This document shows positions 47,341-57,085 of a DNA stretch of 64,000 nucleotides, piece by piece. The notes beneath the pieces are model-generated. The model did not search any database. It was given only the letters and a program-made list of their open reading frames with translations, and was not told where the DNA came from. The stretch's first letter is position 1. Every line of letters starts with the position of its first letter. The position numbers and the translations under genes are program-made. Source of the DNA: Helianthus annuus (lineage: Eukaryota; Streptophyta; Magnoliopsida; Asterales; Asteraceae); NCBI RefSeq assembly GCF_002127325.2, contig NC_035444.2, positions 32,628,904 to 32,692,903 on the forward strand. The letters run 5' to 3'.

Positions 47341-47580
47341 TGTAGTAGGCCCCTCTTTTGAAGGCGACGTTACCCTCAACCCAGTAGTTTGAGTCAGCAA
47401 GGATACAATCCTAAAGGGTCGGATTATTGAAAGATAATGAATTAAGTTATTAATGCAAATTGTGGTAGGCCCCGCTTTTGGCGGTGACGTTACCCTCGGC
47501 TAAGTAGTCTGAGTCAGCAGGGATACAGTCCTAAATAGCCGGGTTATAGTATTAATAGTAGTTAACTTATGAGGGGATCA
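47341..47580. repeat. 120-bp tandem duplication in the TE-G LTR
   Basis: Segments starting at 47341 and 47461 align at an exact 120-bp offset (GTAGGCCCC.CTTTTG, GACGTTACCCTC, GAGTCAGCA, GGATACA.TCCTAAA). They are diverged by several substitutions, so the duplication is older than this insertion. The right LTR (from about 63841) has it too. Confidence 0.85.
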
Positions 47581-48142
47581 AAGAGTTTGGATCCCCGCCA
47601 TCCAATACCTATGGGCATTGAAGGAGATCCTACTAAATTTGACCCAGGTCCTAAGCAGGACCTCTAAACGCTGAACAAGGGCAAGACCCTTACCAAACCG
47701 TTCCCTTAACCCCCGACCAGGTAGCCAACATACCTCCATATAGACCGTGGAGATATGAATGGTGAAAATCTTTTATTTTATATAGACAGTAAAATAATGC
47801 CAAGACACCACGGACAAACGATAAGGAAAGATCACCTTCAACATAAGTAACTAGTTATTAAAGTCATTAATACAAAACCAAATAAAAAGTGCAAAAGATT
47901 AAAAATAAAAAGTATTATACTAAACACTTGTCTTCACCAAGTGATGTAAGAGACTTAGGCAAACATGGCCTTGATTGTCAAGAACTCTTACGATCAATCT
48001 TGGATCCCGAGACGACTCACACACTCTACGATGGACAATGGATGATGGTGGTGGATGATGGTGTTATGGTGGTGGTGGGTGGTGGATGAAGTGTGAGAGA
48101 GGTGGTGTGCCAAGGGATGAGAGAAAATGAAGCCAAGCTCCT

Positions 48143-48152
48143 CTATTTATAG
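48143..48152 (-). promoter_or_regulatory. Probable LTR TATA box (TE-G)
   Basis: CTATAAATAG in element sense, about 20 bp downstream of the nearest CACGGCCCCGTG dyad (48171-48182). Confidence 0.6.
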
Positions 48153-48170
48153 GCTGAACAGAAGGCTGGA

Positions 48171-48390
48171 CACGGCCCCGTGTCCGCTGGACACGGCCCC
48201 GTGCCCGTCTGACACTCTCTCTCCTCATTAATTGTAATTGCGAATTACAATTAATGCGCCTGCTGTACTTTCACCACGCCCCCGTGCCCGCTGGCACGGC
48301 CCCGTGGTGGGCAATGGAAGCTTCTACTGGTTTGTCTTTTCTGCTGCTTCCTGGGCACGCCCCCGTGTTCGCTGGACACGGGGCGTGTTC
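48171..48390. repeat. CACGGCCCCGTG dyad cluster in the TE-G LTR
   Basis: The dyad (arms CACGG and CCGTG) occurs at 48171-48182 and 48192-48203. Degenerate forms (CACGCCCCCGTG, GGCACGGCCCCGTGG, ACACGGGGCGTGT) follow near 48277, 48293, 48357 and 48378. Copies usually come in pairs separated by a short TCCGCTGGA-type spacer. Confidence 0.9.
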
Positions 48391-48639
48391 AGACTCTGTT
48401 TCTTCTCCTTTGCCTTGGGAGGTGCCGTTGAGGGTCCGGGCAGTCTACTTTTGTTCCTTTTCTTGTATTTATGGTAGAATTAGTTGTCTTTTTGCTTCTT
48501 TTGTGATTTTGAGCTCATTTAATCCTGAAAATGCAAAAGGAAGACAAAAACACTATTTTTCCAACATTAGTACTCAAAAAGGGTTAGTTTTATGCCTCAA
48601 TTGATGTGATTTATATGTTGCATTTTACACACATCAAAT

Positions 48640-48651
48640 ACCCCCACACTT
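48640..48651 (-). promoter_or_regulatory. Polypurine tract of TE-G
   Basis: AAGTGTGGGGGT just before the 3' LTR in element sense, preceded by AAGCAAAAGTTC. This is the usual text at this site in Athila/Tat-like elements. Confidence 0.85.
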
Positions 48652-50520
48652 GAACTTTTGCTTGTCCTTAAGCAAAACTCTTTAAATGTGGCTTACACTC
48701 CCAAATGGAATAGGTAGAAGAGAAGTTTTTTAGCTTGTCCTAGAGTGTCGGGAATCCAAGGTTTTTATAGGTTTTATTTTTATTTATTTACAATCCTATT
48801 CGTTATGATTTATTTTGAACGTTTCATAAGATAAATTACTTATTTAGGCATAGCATGCCTTATTAAAATTCCATTTATATACAAGTTCACATACCTCACG
48901 GGAGATCACTCAACACTCGGCCGAAGGTGTATATTTTAGTGAATCACTCGAGAGCGGCATGGAACTTACGCCTTCCATAGGCTTGCCAAGCAATCAATCC
49001 TCCTCCTTTTTAACTTTTTACCTTTGTAAATATCAAGAGGACTTTTGGGGTGAAGGGTTAGGCTTGGGTTAAAGGTGGGTGGTTGGTTAGTGGTTAGTAA
49101 AAAGGGCGAAAATCGTAACAAGCGTCGGTTTTCGTGGAATACCTTGTTTTTAGTGACTTTTTATTTTTGAAGTATTTCTCCAAACAAGCTTTTATATAGC
49201 TTTTGTTTGTTTTTGACTTCATCATCACATTTTTTTTTCACATAAAAATGTGAGTTTACGAAAAAGCGAGCTTGTTACTAAAATAAAGGGTGAAAAATAA
49301 AAAGGTTTTTGGTGGGTAAAAAGGGTTTTTGGGGTAATGAAATGAAAGGTTTAGGCTCAAAGGGGCTATCTAGGGGGATTTTGGGTAGGTGATAAAAAAA
49401 ATGAAAAATAATGGTTTTGAAAGAAAAATGGTTAGTCCTAATGCCTCCATCATTTACTTACTTGGGTTTAAGTTGGTAAGGACCGGGAATGTATCGTCGT
49501 GGCAAGTTCTAGATTTGTAAGAACCAAGCGGCTATTCACACAAGAAACGAAAAATGAGCATTTAGTTTAAATATGTATATTTTTATGCTCAATAAAGGCT
49601 CAAGACTCACTTTTGTGGGAATGGGTTTTTAATGTGATCAAGTATATATAATCGAATTTTTAACTAAGCTTGTCATGCCGTTTCATAATTTTCTTGTGTT
49701 GGTTCTTTTTATCATGACGCTATCGGTTGTAAACTTGTAAAAATATAACCTTTTTAGAACTTGTTATTCCCAACTTAAACTAAGACAAGTAAATAAAAAA
49801 ATGAAAAAGTTTTTGAAAAAATTTGGGGTGTTTAGCGGTTCCAATAGAGTTTTGTGTAAGGCTTGTGTTTAGGATTTTGCAAAATTTCAAGGTTTTAGCA
49901 TCCCCCCACACTTAAATTACACATTGTCCTCAATGTGTCCAAAAATAATGTTTTTGGTTGATTAGAATGTGTAAAAGTGGGTTTAAAAGCAAAGTTTTGT
50001 GTTACTGGCATCCTGGACACGGCCCCGTGTTGACCGGGCACGGCCCCGTGGTCAAGTGCCAGTAACAAAAATTTAGAGAATTGAAACAGAAGCCTGGACA
50101 CGGGGGCGTGTCCGCTGAACACGGCCCGTGTCCAGTTACCTGAACTAGGTGATTTTCTGCAGGGGGCTCAGCACGGGGCCGTGTTGGTTGGGCACGGCCC
50201 GTGTTGAGCCTTCTGTGATGGAGATTTGTGTCGGGTTGCTCTGTTCTTTTTGCATGGTTCCATTTTTTCTCGTTCCCTTTTTCATCCATTACCACCATGA
50301 GTGTGTTTTATTCTCAAAACAACCATCAATCTTAAAAACCATCATAACATTACTAATCATAGAGAGACATTACATAAAGATAAAGATAAAAATTACATAA
50401 CTATTAAACTTATGGAGTTCTAGCCCTATGTTTTATTTTATTTTAGCAAAATTTCCAAGAAGCTACTAATCTTGGTTAGATAAGGCTTTTTAGAACTCCT
50501 ACTTCCGGGTGTGGTTCTCC
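48652..50520 (-). other. TE-G interior, non-coding 3' part
   Basis: No ORF of note. It includes a GTAATTT-AAGTGTGGGGG text at about 49918-49904 (minus), which resembles a second polypurine-like site, and CACGGCCCCGTG-type dyads at 50015-50210. Confidence 0.6.
50010..50212. repeat. CACGGCCCCGTG dyad cluster in the TE-G interior
   Basis: Dyads or variants near 50017, 50038, 50098, 50118, 50173 and 50193, again mostly in pairs about 20 bp apart. Confidence 0.88.
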
Positions 50521-50964
50521 TCATATTTCGGCAAGCCACTCCTCTACCTCCCTTGGAAGGAGAAAAGAGGGCTCGTTCGCATTAGTTTGAGGAGTTTCAA
50601 CTTCCACTGGAACTTCTTGTGGATTTTCCATGGGAGGTTCTGCGGGAAAGTCTCCCCACCCGGTAGGGTTGTTAACACCGAGTGCCAAGTTCCAGTCTTG
50701 TTGTGGAAGGACTGGTTCCATAGGAGGTGCTACCAAAATGTTTAACCTTTGGTGCAAAAGGTTAATCTCTTGGAAGCTGCTTTCAAGTCCCATTGTAAGA
50801 TCGTTAATACGGTCAATAAGGACCTCCTCTACTGACGTCATTTCGTCGAGAGCTTCCCTCAGTGCTATCACGTAGTGCACAAGTGTAGCTTCAACGGAGG
50901 GCCTCCTTCCCCTTCGGCTGTTTGAGGAATGAACGGATGATGTTTCGCTGTTTTCACTCGCCAT
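50521..50964 (-). CDS. Small ORF of TE-G (147 residues, unknown)
   Basis: ATG at 50964, stop at 50521, in the sense strand of TE-G. It opens with a Ser-rich, basic stretch (SSNSRRGRRPSVE), then a probably helical, coiled-coil-like region of regularly spaced hydrophobics (residues about 27-75, ALDEMTSVEEVLIDRIND), and ends acidic and Pro-rich (PREVEEWLAEI). I recognise no domain and no link to gag. It could be a remnant or an element-specific ORF; whether it is translated is unknown. Confidence 0.45.
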   Translation of the reverse strand: MASENSETSSVHSSNSRRGRRPSVEATLVHYVIALREALDEMTSVEEVLIDRINDLTMGLESSFQEINLLHQRLNILVAPPMEPVLPQQDWNLALGVNNPTGWGDFPAEPPMENPQEVPVEVETPQTNANEPSFLLPREVEEWLAEI

Positions 50965-51011
50965 TCTACGAAAAATAAACCAAAAGCAGTTTATATGACG
51001 AAACAGTTTCT

Positions 51012-51056
51012 GGACACGGCCCCGTGCTCATTGAGCACGGCCCCGTGTTCATCTTT
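51012..51056. repeat. CACGGCCCCGTG dyad pair
   Basis: Two copies (about 51015 and 51036) separated by CTCATTGAG, itself palindromic. Confidence 0.88.
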
Positions 51057-51415
51057 TTGCAGAATTTCGGAGCAAGGAATCTTGGGTTTTTAAGTTATTT
51101 CCTGAGTTTATGCAAGCTTTTTGACAGTAAATAACTCTAAACAATGTTACATAACATGTTTTTACCAAGATTCCATGATCAAAACTCATTGTTCCCTACC
51201 ACAAAGATTGAAAATTCAAACTTTTCATGGTAGTTCTTGAAGAAAGATGAAGAAGAAGGAAATGTCTAGAAGAGGAAAGGACAAGATGGGTTGTTGGAAA
51301 CTTCTTTTAGACTTACCTAGGATTGTTTGAGAGAAGATTCCTTCAAATCTCTGTCCCCAAGTTGGTCCAAATGTGCAGGATTTTTGGCTGCATTTATAGA
51401 AAACGACAGCCTGCT

Positions 51416-51560
51416 GGACACGGCCCCGTGTCCGCTGGACACGGCCCCGTGTGCAGATAAAATCCTGACACAGTTTGTCCGTATTCTGACGTTCTGATCA
51501 AAAGGGAATCTTTTGGTGGACACGGGGGCGTGTTGGCCGGGCACGGCCCCGTGTCGGAAA
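51416..51560. repeat. CACGGCCCCGTG dyad pairs
   Basis: Copies near 51419 and 51440, then CACGGGGGCGTG near 51520 and CACGGCCCCGTG near 51542. Confidence 0.88.
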
Positions 51561-51593
51561 GCTGTTTTATGAAGTTTTGTCTTTACTAAGGAG

Positions 51594-51935
51594 CTAATCT
51601 ATATCGGGTGGCTCTTGACTTGTTGGAACAACCCCAAAGTGCCTAAGATACCTTAATTGTCCTATACTAAGGCGAGAACGCAAGAGGTTGTCGGTGAGGG
51701 TAATTCCTATTTTCATTATAGGTGGACAAGTCCAACCCTTTCCCGGGCTCTCGTTAAAGAAGGTGTATGCCGAATCGCTCAGGTCTATGTATGCATCGAA
51801 CGAAGTCGATGGGGAGTCCTTCACGGCACAATCGGCACAGGGACGACTATCGTCCGCGTCTTTTCTAGGTAAGAAGGTATTTTCGGGAGCAACGAGGTTG
51901 TCGGAATGCGGTTCCAACATTTCCTCATGGTCATC
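51594..51935 (-). pseudogene. ORF fragment of TE-G cut by TE-H
   Basis: The minus frame is open from the TE-H junction (51935) to the stop at 51594; its first ATG is 51920. The peptide has PCADCAVKD, Asp/Ser-rich text and a C-terminal segment LRSRLSIGQLRYLRHFGVV. Because the frame is open right up to the TE-H boundary, it is probably the 3' end of a longer TE-G ORF, whose upstream part may be the knuckle-bearing fragment at 62937-63155. No family recognised. Confidence 0.45.
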
Positions 51936-52452
51936 TGTAACGCCTCGTACTTTTGATCTTTCTATTTATAGCATGGTATCTTGTACTTTCCAATTTAGTC
52001 ATTTGTACTCTCGTTTATTCCCAATTTCACTTCGAGACTTGAATCGTAATGAAAAAGTGCATTATTTCGATCATATGCTTGTTTTAATACTAAGTTATGT
52101 TATTACACGTTGAAACACGTTGAAACTATGTTAAGCACGTAAAAACAGTGAAATTCCATCTAAATCTCAGCTCTTAAATTCATCGTTGCCAAGAGATTAC
52201 CCTAAACCGTACGAAAATTGGGAATTCGTACGTTAATTCGGTTGAAATATCAAAATCTGGGCTAAAATGATTTTATACTATTTTATTAGTATATTAAATA
52301 AATAAATTAATAATTAAAATTAAATAAATAAATAAATAAATATTAAAAAATAAATTTTTATTGAGTTTTAAACATTTTCGTTAGTTGAGCTAACCCCGTT
52401 AGTGAAAACCTGGTTAAATGAGCCTAACTAGGTTAGTTTTATTAAGGGCAGC

Positions 52453-52476
52453 ACTAACTGAGTTAGAAAACTCAGT
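52453..52476. repeat. Hairpin in the TE-H LTR
   Basis: AACTGAGTT-AGA-AACTCAGTT, a near-perfect inverted repeat, set among several CTAAC/GTTAG words at 52380-52490. It is repeated in the other two LTR copies. Confidence 0.7.
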
Positions 52477-52501
52477 TAGTTCAGTTAAGTCACAAAGAAT
52501 C

Positions 52502-52600
52502 AAAAAAAATGGGCTTTATTGCGCGTAACAGGGATCGAACCGGAGACCTTGATGTTAACAAACGACACACAAACCACTCGGCCGGGAATGCCACATCCAA
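52502..52600 (-). other. tRNA-derived Pol III cassette relic, copy 1
   Basis: On the minus strand: A box-like CGGCCGAGTGG (52584-52574), then 32 bases, then B box GGTTCGATCCC (52541-52531), then a T8 run (52509-52502) that could stop RNA polymerase III. Box spacing equals that of a type I tRNA gene. The acceptor and T stems do not pair properly, so it is not a working tRNA gene; a tRNA relic or SINE head captured by the LTR is more likely. It lies about 290 bp upstream of the LTR TATA box, on the opposite strand. Confidence 0.6.
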
Positions 52601-52699
52601 ACAAACAAGGAATCAATTATCTCTTATGCACTAACTACGTTACACCAAATTCAAACAATTACCGCCAAACTGCAAACGTGAATCCAGTCAATTTCCTTT

Positions 52700-52835
52700 C
52701 CTTTTTCCGGTCACCTAACTTCCGGTTTACCAAGAATACGCGTTTCCTTCCATTTTTTTTCCGGTAATCAGTTTACCTTCCAAATATAAAACGCGGTTCC
52801 GGTAATCAAGCCTTGTCTAATTTCCGGTTACCTTT
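52700..52835. repeat. TCCGGT repeats upstream of the TE-H TATA box
   Basis: Five copies of TTCCGGT followed by CACC, TTACC or AATC in about 130 bp, ending about 45 bp before the TATA box at 52877. Confidence 0.75.
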
Positions 52836-52876
52836 TTAAACCATTCTTTCCATGATCCGACCGATATCAACATCAC

Positions 52877-52886
52877 CTATAAATAC
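52877..52886 (+). promoter_or_regulatory. Probable LTR TATA box (TE-H copy 1)
   Basis: CTATAAATAC about 940 bp into the LTR; identical at 56707-56716 and 60548-60557. Confidence 0.65.
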
Positions 52887-53179
52887 CCGCTCCCTCACCA
52901 CCGAAAACCACCACCACTTAGTCTTTCATCACCTCCACCGAACTCTCACACCTTTCTGAAACCGCCGCCGCCGGAGAAGACGATCGGAGGTCGTCGGGAA
53001 CCTCGACACCTCTTCCGTCTCGGACACCTTCCACCACGGAAACGACTCACTCACCGCAGCCGGAACCCACAAGCCACCACCTCCGACCACTGTTTCACCG
53101 GAGAACCACCGCGCCTTCACCTTCGCCGCCGGTAGGATACTTCTCCGATCGTTTTTCTTTTCTCGTTGTTACTGTTACG

Positions 53180-53700
53180 GCATATTATTATTATTACTAT
53201 AGTATTATTATTATACTATTATTAATATTATTATTATTATTAATATTATTATTCTATTATAAAACAGATTTGATATTATTATTAAAACAGATTTATTTAT
53301 ATATTTATTAATTAAAACAGATTATTTATATAATTATTAAATAACAGATTTATTTATAAAAACAGAATTATTTATTTTTTATCAGAATTATTATTCGGAA
53401 TTTAATATATTATTTCAATCAGAAATTATTATTTTATAAATATCAGAATTATTACTTTATATAAAATCAGAATTATTATTACAACAGAATTTTTATTATT
53501 ATTAATTGAATATGAATTATTATTCAGATTTACTACCTTATTTAAAATCAAAATTTTTATTTTAAATATATTAGAAATTAATAATCAATATAATCTAGAA
53601 TTTTAGAAATATTATTTATTATTCATGAATTGTTATTTATTTCATTTAATTACCAAATATTAAAAATGGAACATATGAATATTATTTTAAACATGTTTAT
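53180..53700. repeat. ATT-rich microsatellite region in the TE-H LTR
   Basis: Runs of ATT and TTA followed by AACAGATTTATTTA-type AT-rich text. ATT run length differs between the three LTR copies (longest in copy 3, about 60895-60935) and accounts for most of their length difference. Confidence 0.85.
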
Positions 53701-54571
53701 ATTATTTTTTTATAAATGCCTTGATTATTTAAATAATCTCTAAGTTCCCAATATTAATCAAATCTCAAAATTAATAGGGTAATTCTCTTGTGCACGCTCT
53801 CTTTGGGAAAAATCTTTGATTCATATTCTCTTTCCAAGAAATACGCAACGCACTCCAAGGTGAGTATACATGACCCATTTTCTATTTTTCACTTTTGGGT
53901 GCAATATGTATTCTATATCCAACAGCACAATCACATTAAACATTTTATGCACACTCTATCCTTACTCTATGTGATACATTTTAATCATGTTAGACATGTT
54001 ATGCTACTGTAAACACCTAATGACTATGTGTTCATTAACTTCGTACAAGCCTCCCCTAACAATGGTAGCGCTATAGGTTGAGAAACGCCCCTCCTGTTCT
54101 ATGAGCAGGTATTGTTAGGTTTAAACTATGTCAAACATACTCAAACTCGTTTGGGTACACTTTAATTGCGTTAAACTTTGGTTTGGACACATAGAGTAAC
54201 ATCGTTTCGAGTATATACTGTTAACATGATATTGTATTTCACATTTGGATATGAGCAACATTTTAAACACGTACTATGCTATGTATGAAAACTTGTATAC
54301 TCGCCAACATGCTTTTGTTGATTTTATTTTAATACATATTGCAGGTTGAATGATCAAGAAAACAAGAATCAAGCTAGGATGGACATTAGAAACCCACTTA
54401 GCATTTTTGATTATTATCGAATGTTATGTTTAATTTATTTGGAACTATGTACCCTACTTTAGAATTTAATAAAACGATTTAATTCATATTGTCACATTTA
54501 GTGTTATGTTGTTTTGAGCAATTTGTTCGTCTCATCCCGATGTTTCCGCCATCGGTTGGGGTGTGACAGAT

Positions 54572-54584
54572 TGGTATCAGAGCC
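54572..54584 (+). promoter_or_regulatory. Primer-binding site of TE-H (copy 1)
   Basis: TGGTATCAGAGCC, 3 bases after the LTR end; the same at 58413 and 62263. Confidence 0.9.
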
Positions 54585-54641
54585 ATAACTATAGGGAATT
54601 AGGTAGGATTGCTATACTTTCCCTAGTCTATAATAGGAGTA

Positions 54642-54666
54642 CTCTGATACCAGATTGGTATCAGAG
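54642..54666. repeat. Perfect hairpin around a second primer site
   Basis: CTCTGATACCA-GAT-TGGTATCAGAG: an 11-bp perfect stem with a 3-base loop. The right arm is a second primer-binding sequence, followed by the same ATAACTATAGGGAATTAGG leader text as the first. Also present in interiors 2 and 3. Confidence 0.9.
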
Positions 54667-55747
54667 CCATAACTATAGGGAATTAGGAATGTCTTGCCTA
54701 GTCTATAGTTTAGGAGCTTTCTCACTATGTGTTGCTTAAAACAACTTCCCTTCTATCTTCTTTGCTTCCCTCTACTTTCTCTTGGACTTTTAATATACAT
54801 GCCTTTCCTAAGGCTAACACAATACACACTTGGAGGCTTTGAAGACACTCTTACAACACAATCGAAATGATTCATCAAGATAGGGGTGATTCCCACACTT
54901 GGTGATGATTTTCACTCAGCTATACTTTGATTTTTGCACGAAATCTACCCTCAAGTTAGGAGTGATATCCAAACCTTGTTGGGAGTTTTCCATTTCATAC
55001 TCTAGTGGACCCTTATCTTATGATAAGTACCAACCACATTAGGGTACGATGTTATCAAGTTAGAGGTGATACTCGCATCTTGTTTAACTAGTCCCACTCC
55101 TCGATTTTCGCTCTCGCCAAAGTCTCGATTTCCCAATCGATTAAGAACGTGTAGTAACTGGAAGGGTTAGGTACCGGTAGTCGGGACGTCCTGTCTAGGT
55201 TTGGCATTCGTATAAATCCATTAAGGACCCGTTGCCTACCTGGGGACCATCGATGAGAGTACTAATACCTATTAGGCCAAAGCACGTTTCCTTAATTCGA
55301 GAAGGTCTTCGATTCACTTTGGAAGTGTCATATGTTACGTTCCGTGACAATCCATATTTTACGTTAAATCTCTTTTTATGTTATCTCAATTATTATGTGT
55401 TTTACGTTTGAGCGTTTCATTCATTTCTAGCTAGAAAGTCACAATTTACACTATTGTCGTAACCTAAAACAATTAATGATACTCTCTCGTGAACAAATTA
55501 AATTTATTATGCTTTCATTATACATGTTATCCTATGTGAAAAATTTCATGTCATTTTATTCATGTTATACTATGTGAAATTCTATGTGAAACAAGGTGCT
55601 ACATGGTGCATTCATGAAAACAAGTTTTTCCTAAACAAACATTATGATCAAGGTCTCATCTATTTTCGTAAAAAAAAATAAATAAATAAATAAAAATTTA
55701 CCTTTTCTAAAGTCTTTTTATCTGAGATTTCGAGGACGAAATCTCCT

Positions 55748-55761
55748 AAAGTAGGGGAGAC
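55748..55761 (+). promoter_or_regulatory. Polypurine tract of TE-H (first interior)
   Basis: AAAGTAGGGGAGAC before LTR 2; the second interior has the same at 59590-59603. Confidence 0.88.
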
Positions 55762-57054
55762 TGTAACGCCTCGTACTTTTGATCTTTCTATTTATAGCAT
55801 GGTATCTTGTACTTTCCAATTTAGTCATTTGTACTCTCGTTTATTCCCAATTTCACTTCGAGACTTGAATCGTAATGAAAAAGTGCATTATTTCGATCAT
55901 ATGCTTGTTTTAATACTAAGTTATGTTATTACACGTTGAAACACGTTGAAACTATGTTAAGCACGTAAAAACAGTGAAATTCCATCTAAATCTCAGCTCT
56001 TAAATTCATCGTTGCCAAGAGATTACCCTAAACCGTACGAAAATTGGGAATTCGTACGTTAATTCGGTTGAAATATCAAAATCTGGGCTAAAATGATTTT
56101 ATACTATTTTATTAGTATATTAAATAAATAAATTAATAATTAAAATTAAATAAATAAATAAATAAATAAATATTAAAAAATAAATTTTTATTGAGTTTTA
56201 AACATTTTCGTTAGTTGAGCTAACCCCGTTAGTGAAAACCTGGTTAAATGAGCCTAACTAGGTTAGTTTTATTAAGGGCAGCACTAACTGAGTTAGAAAA
56301 CTCAGTTAGTTCAGTTAAGTCACAAAGAATCAAAAAAAATGGGCTTTATTGCGCGTAACAGGGATCGAACCGGAGACCTTGATGTTAACAAACGACACAC
56401 AAACCACTCGGCCGGGAATGCCACATCCAAACAAACAAGGAATCAATTATCTCTTATGCACTAACTACGTTACACCAAATTCAAACAATTACCGCCAAAC
56501 TGCAAACGTGAATCCAGTCAATTTCCTTTCCTTTTTCCGGTCACCTAACTTCCGGTTTACCAAGAATACGCGTTTCCTTCCATTTTTTTTCCGGTAATCA
56601 GTTTACCTTCCAAATATAAAATGCGGTTCCGGTAATCAAGCCTTGTCTAATTTCCGGTTACCTTTTTAAACCATTCTTTCCATGATCCGACCGATATCAA
56701 CATCACCTATAAATACCCGCTCCCTCACCACCGAAAACCACCACCACTTAGTCTTTCATCACCTCCACCGAACTCTCACACCTTTCTGAAACCGCCGCCG
56801 CCGGAGAAGACGATCGGAGGTCGTCGGGAACCTCGACACCTCTTCCGTCTCGGACACCTTCCACCACGGAAACGACTCACACTCACCGCAGCCGGAACCC
56901 ACAAGCCACCACCTCCGACCACTGTTTCACCGGAGAACCACCGCGCCTTCACCTTCGCCGCCGGTAGGATACTTCTCCGATCGTTTTTCTTTTCTCGTTG
57001 TTACTGTTACGGCATATTATTATTATTACTATAGTATTATTATTATACTATTAT

Positions 57055-57085
<31 letters not shown>

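Larger units (their letters stand above)
46944..48636 (-). repeat. 3' LTR of TE-G (1693 bp)
   Basis: Ends are short inverted repeats: TGATGCGTGTG at 46944 and cacacatca at 48636. It matches 63444-64000 with very few changes (for example near 46973, 47007 and 47213). It contains a 120-bp tandem duplication (47341-47580) and CACGGCCCCGTG dyads upstream of a TATA box at 48152-48143 in element sense. Confidence 0.9.
51936..54568 (+). repeat. TE-H LTR copy 1 (2633 bp)
   Basis: Starts TGTAACGCCTCG and ends GGGGTGTGACA. Contains an AACTGAGTT-type hairpin (about 52453-52476), an antisense tRNA-like cassette (52502-52600), five TCCGGT-NAYC repeats (about 52705-52830), a TATA box (52877-52886), a Pro/Thr-type GC-rich leader and a long AT/ATT-rich stretch (53180-53700). 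Confidence 0.93.
54569..55761 (+). other. TE-H interior, copy 1 (no coding capacity)
   Basis: 1193 bp with a primer site at 54572-54584, a second copy of the same leader from 54656, and a polypurine tract AAAGTAGGGGAGAC (55748-55761) directly before the next LTR. No gag or pol, no ORF of note. It needs proteins from another element to move. Confidence 0.88.

Noticed and set aside
49900..49920. A second 3' end of TE-G at the CCCCCCACACTTAAATTAC text
   Set aside because: It resembles the polypurine context, but no LTR start (TGATG) follows in element sense, so it is noted only as a polypurine-like site.
52502..52600. Functional tRNA gene
   Set aside because: Boxes and spacing fit, but the 7-bp acceptor stem does not pair and the T stem is only partly complementary.
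52519..52767. 82-residue open frame repeated three times (also 56349 and 60190)
   Set aside because: It lies in the TE-H LTR across the tRNA-like cassette and is repeated only because the LTR is. No domain and no sign of translation.
53788..54012. 74-residue open frame repeated three times (also 57629 and 61479)
   Set aside because: Same reason: LTR sequence, no family, no ATG-context or codon-use support.
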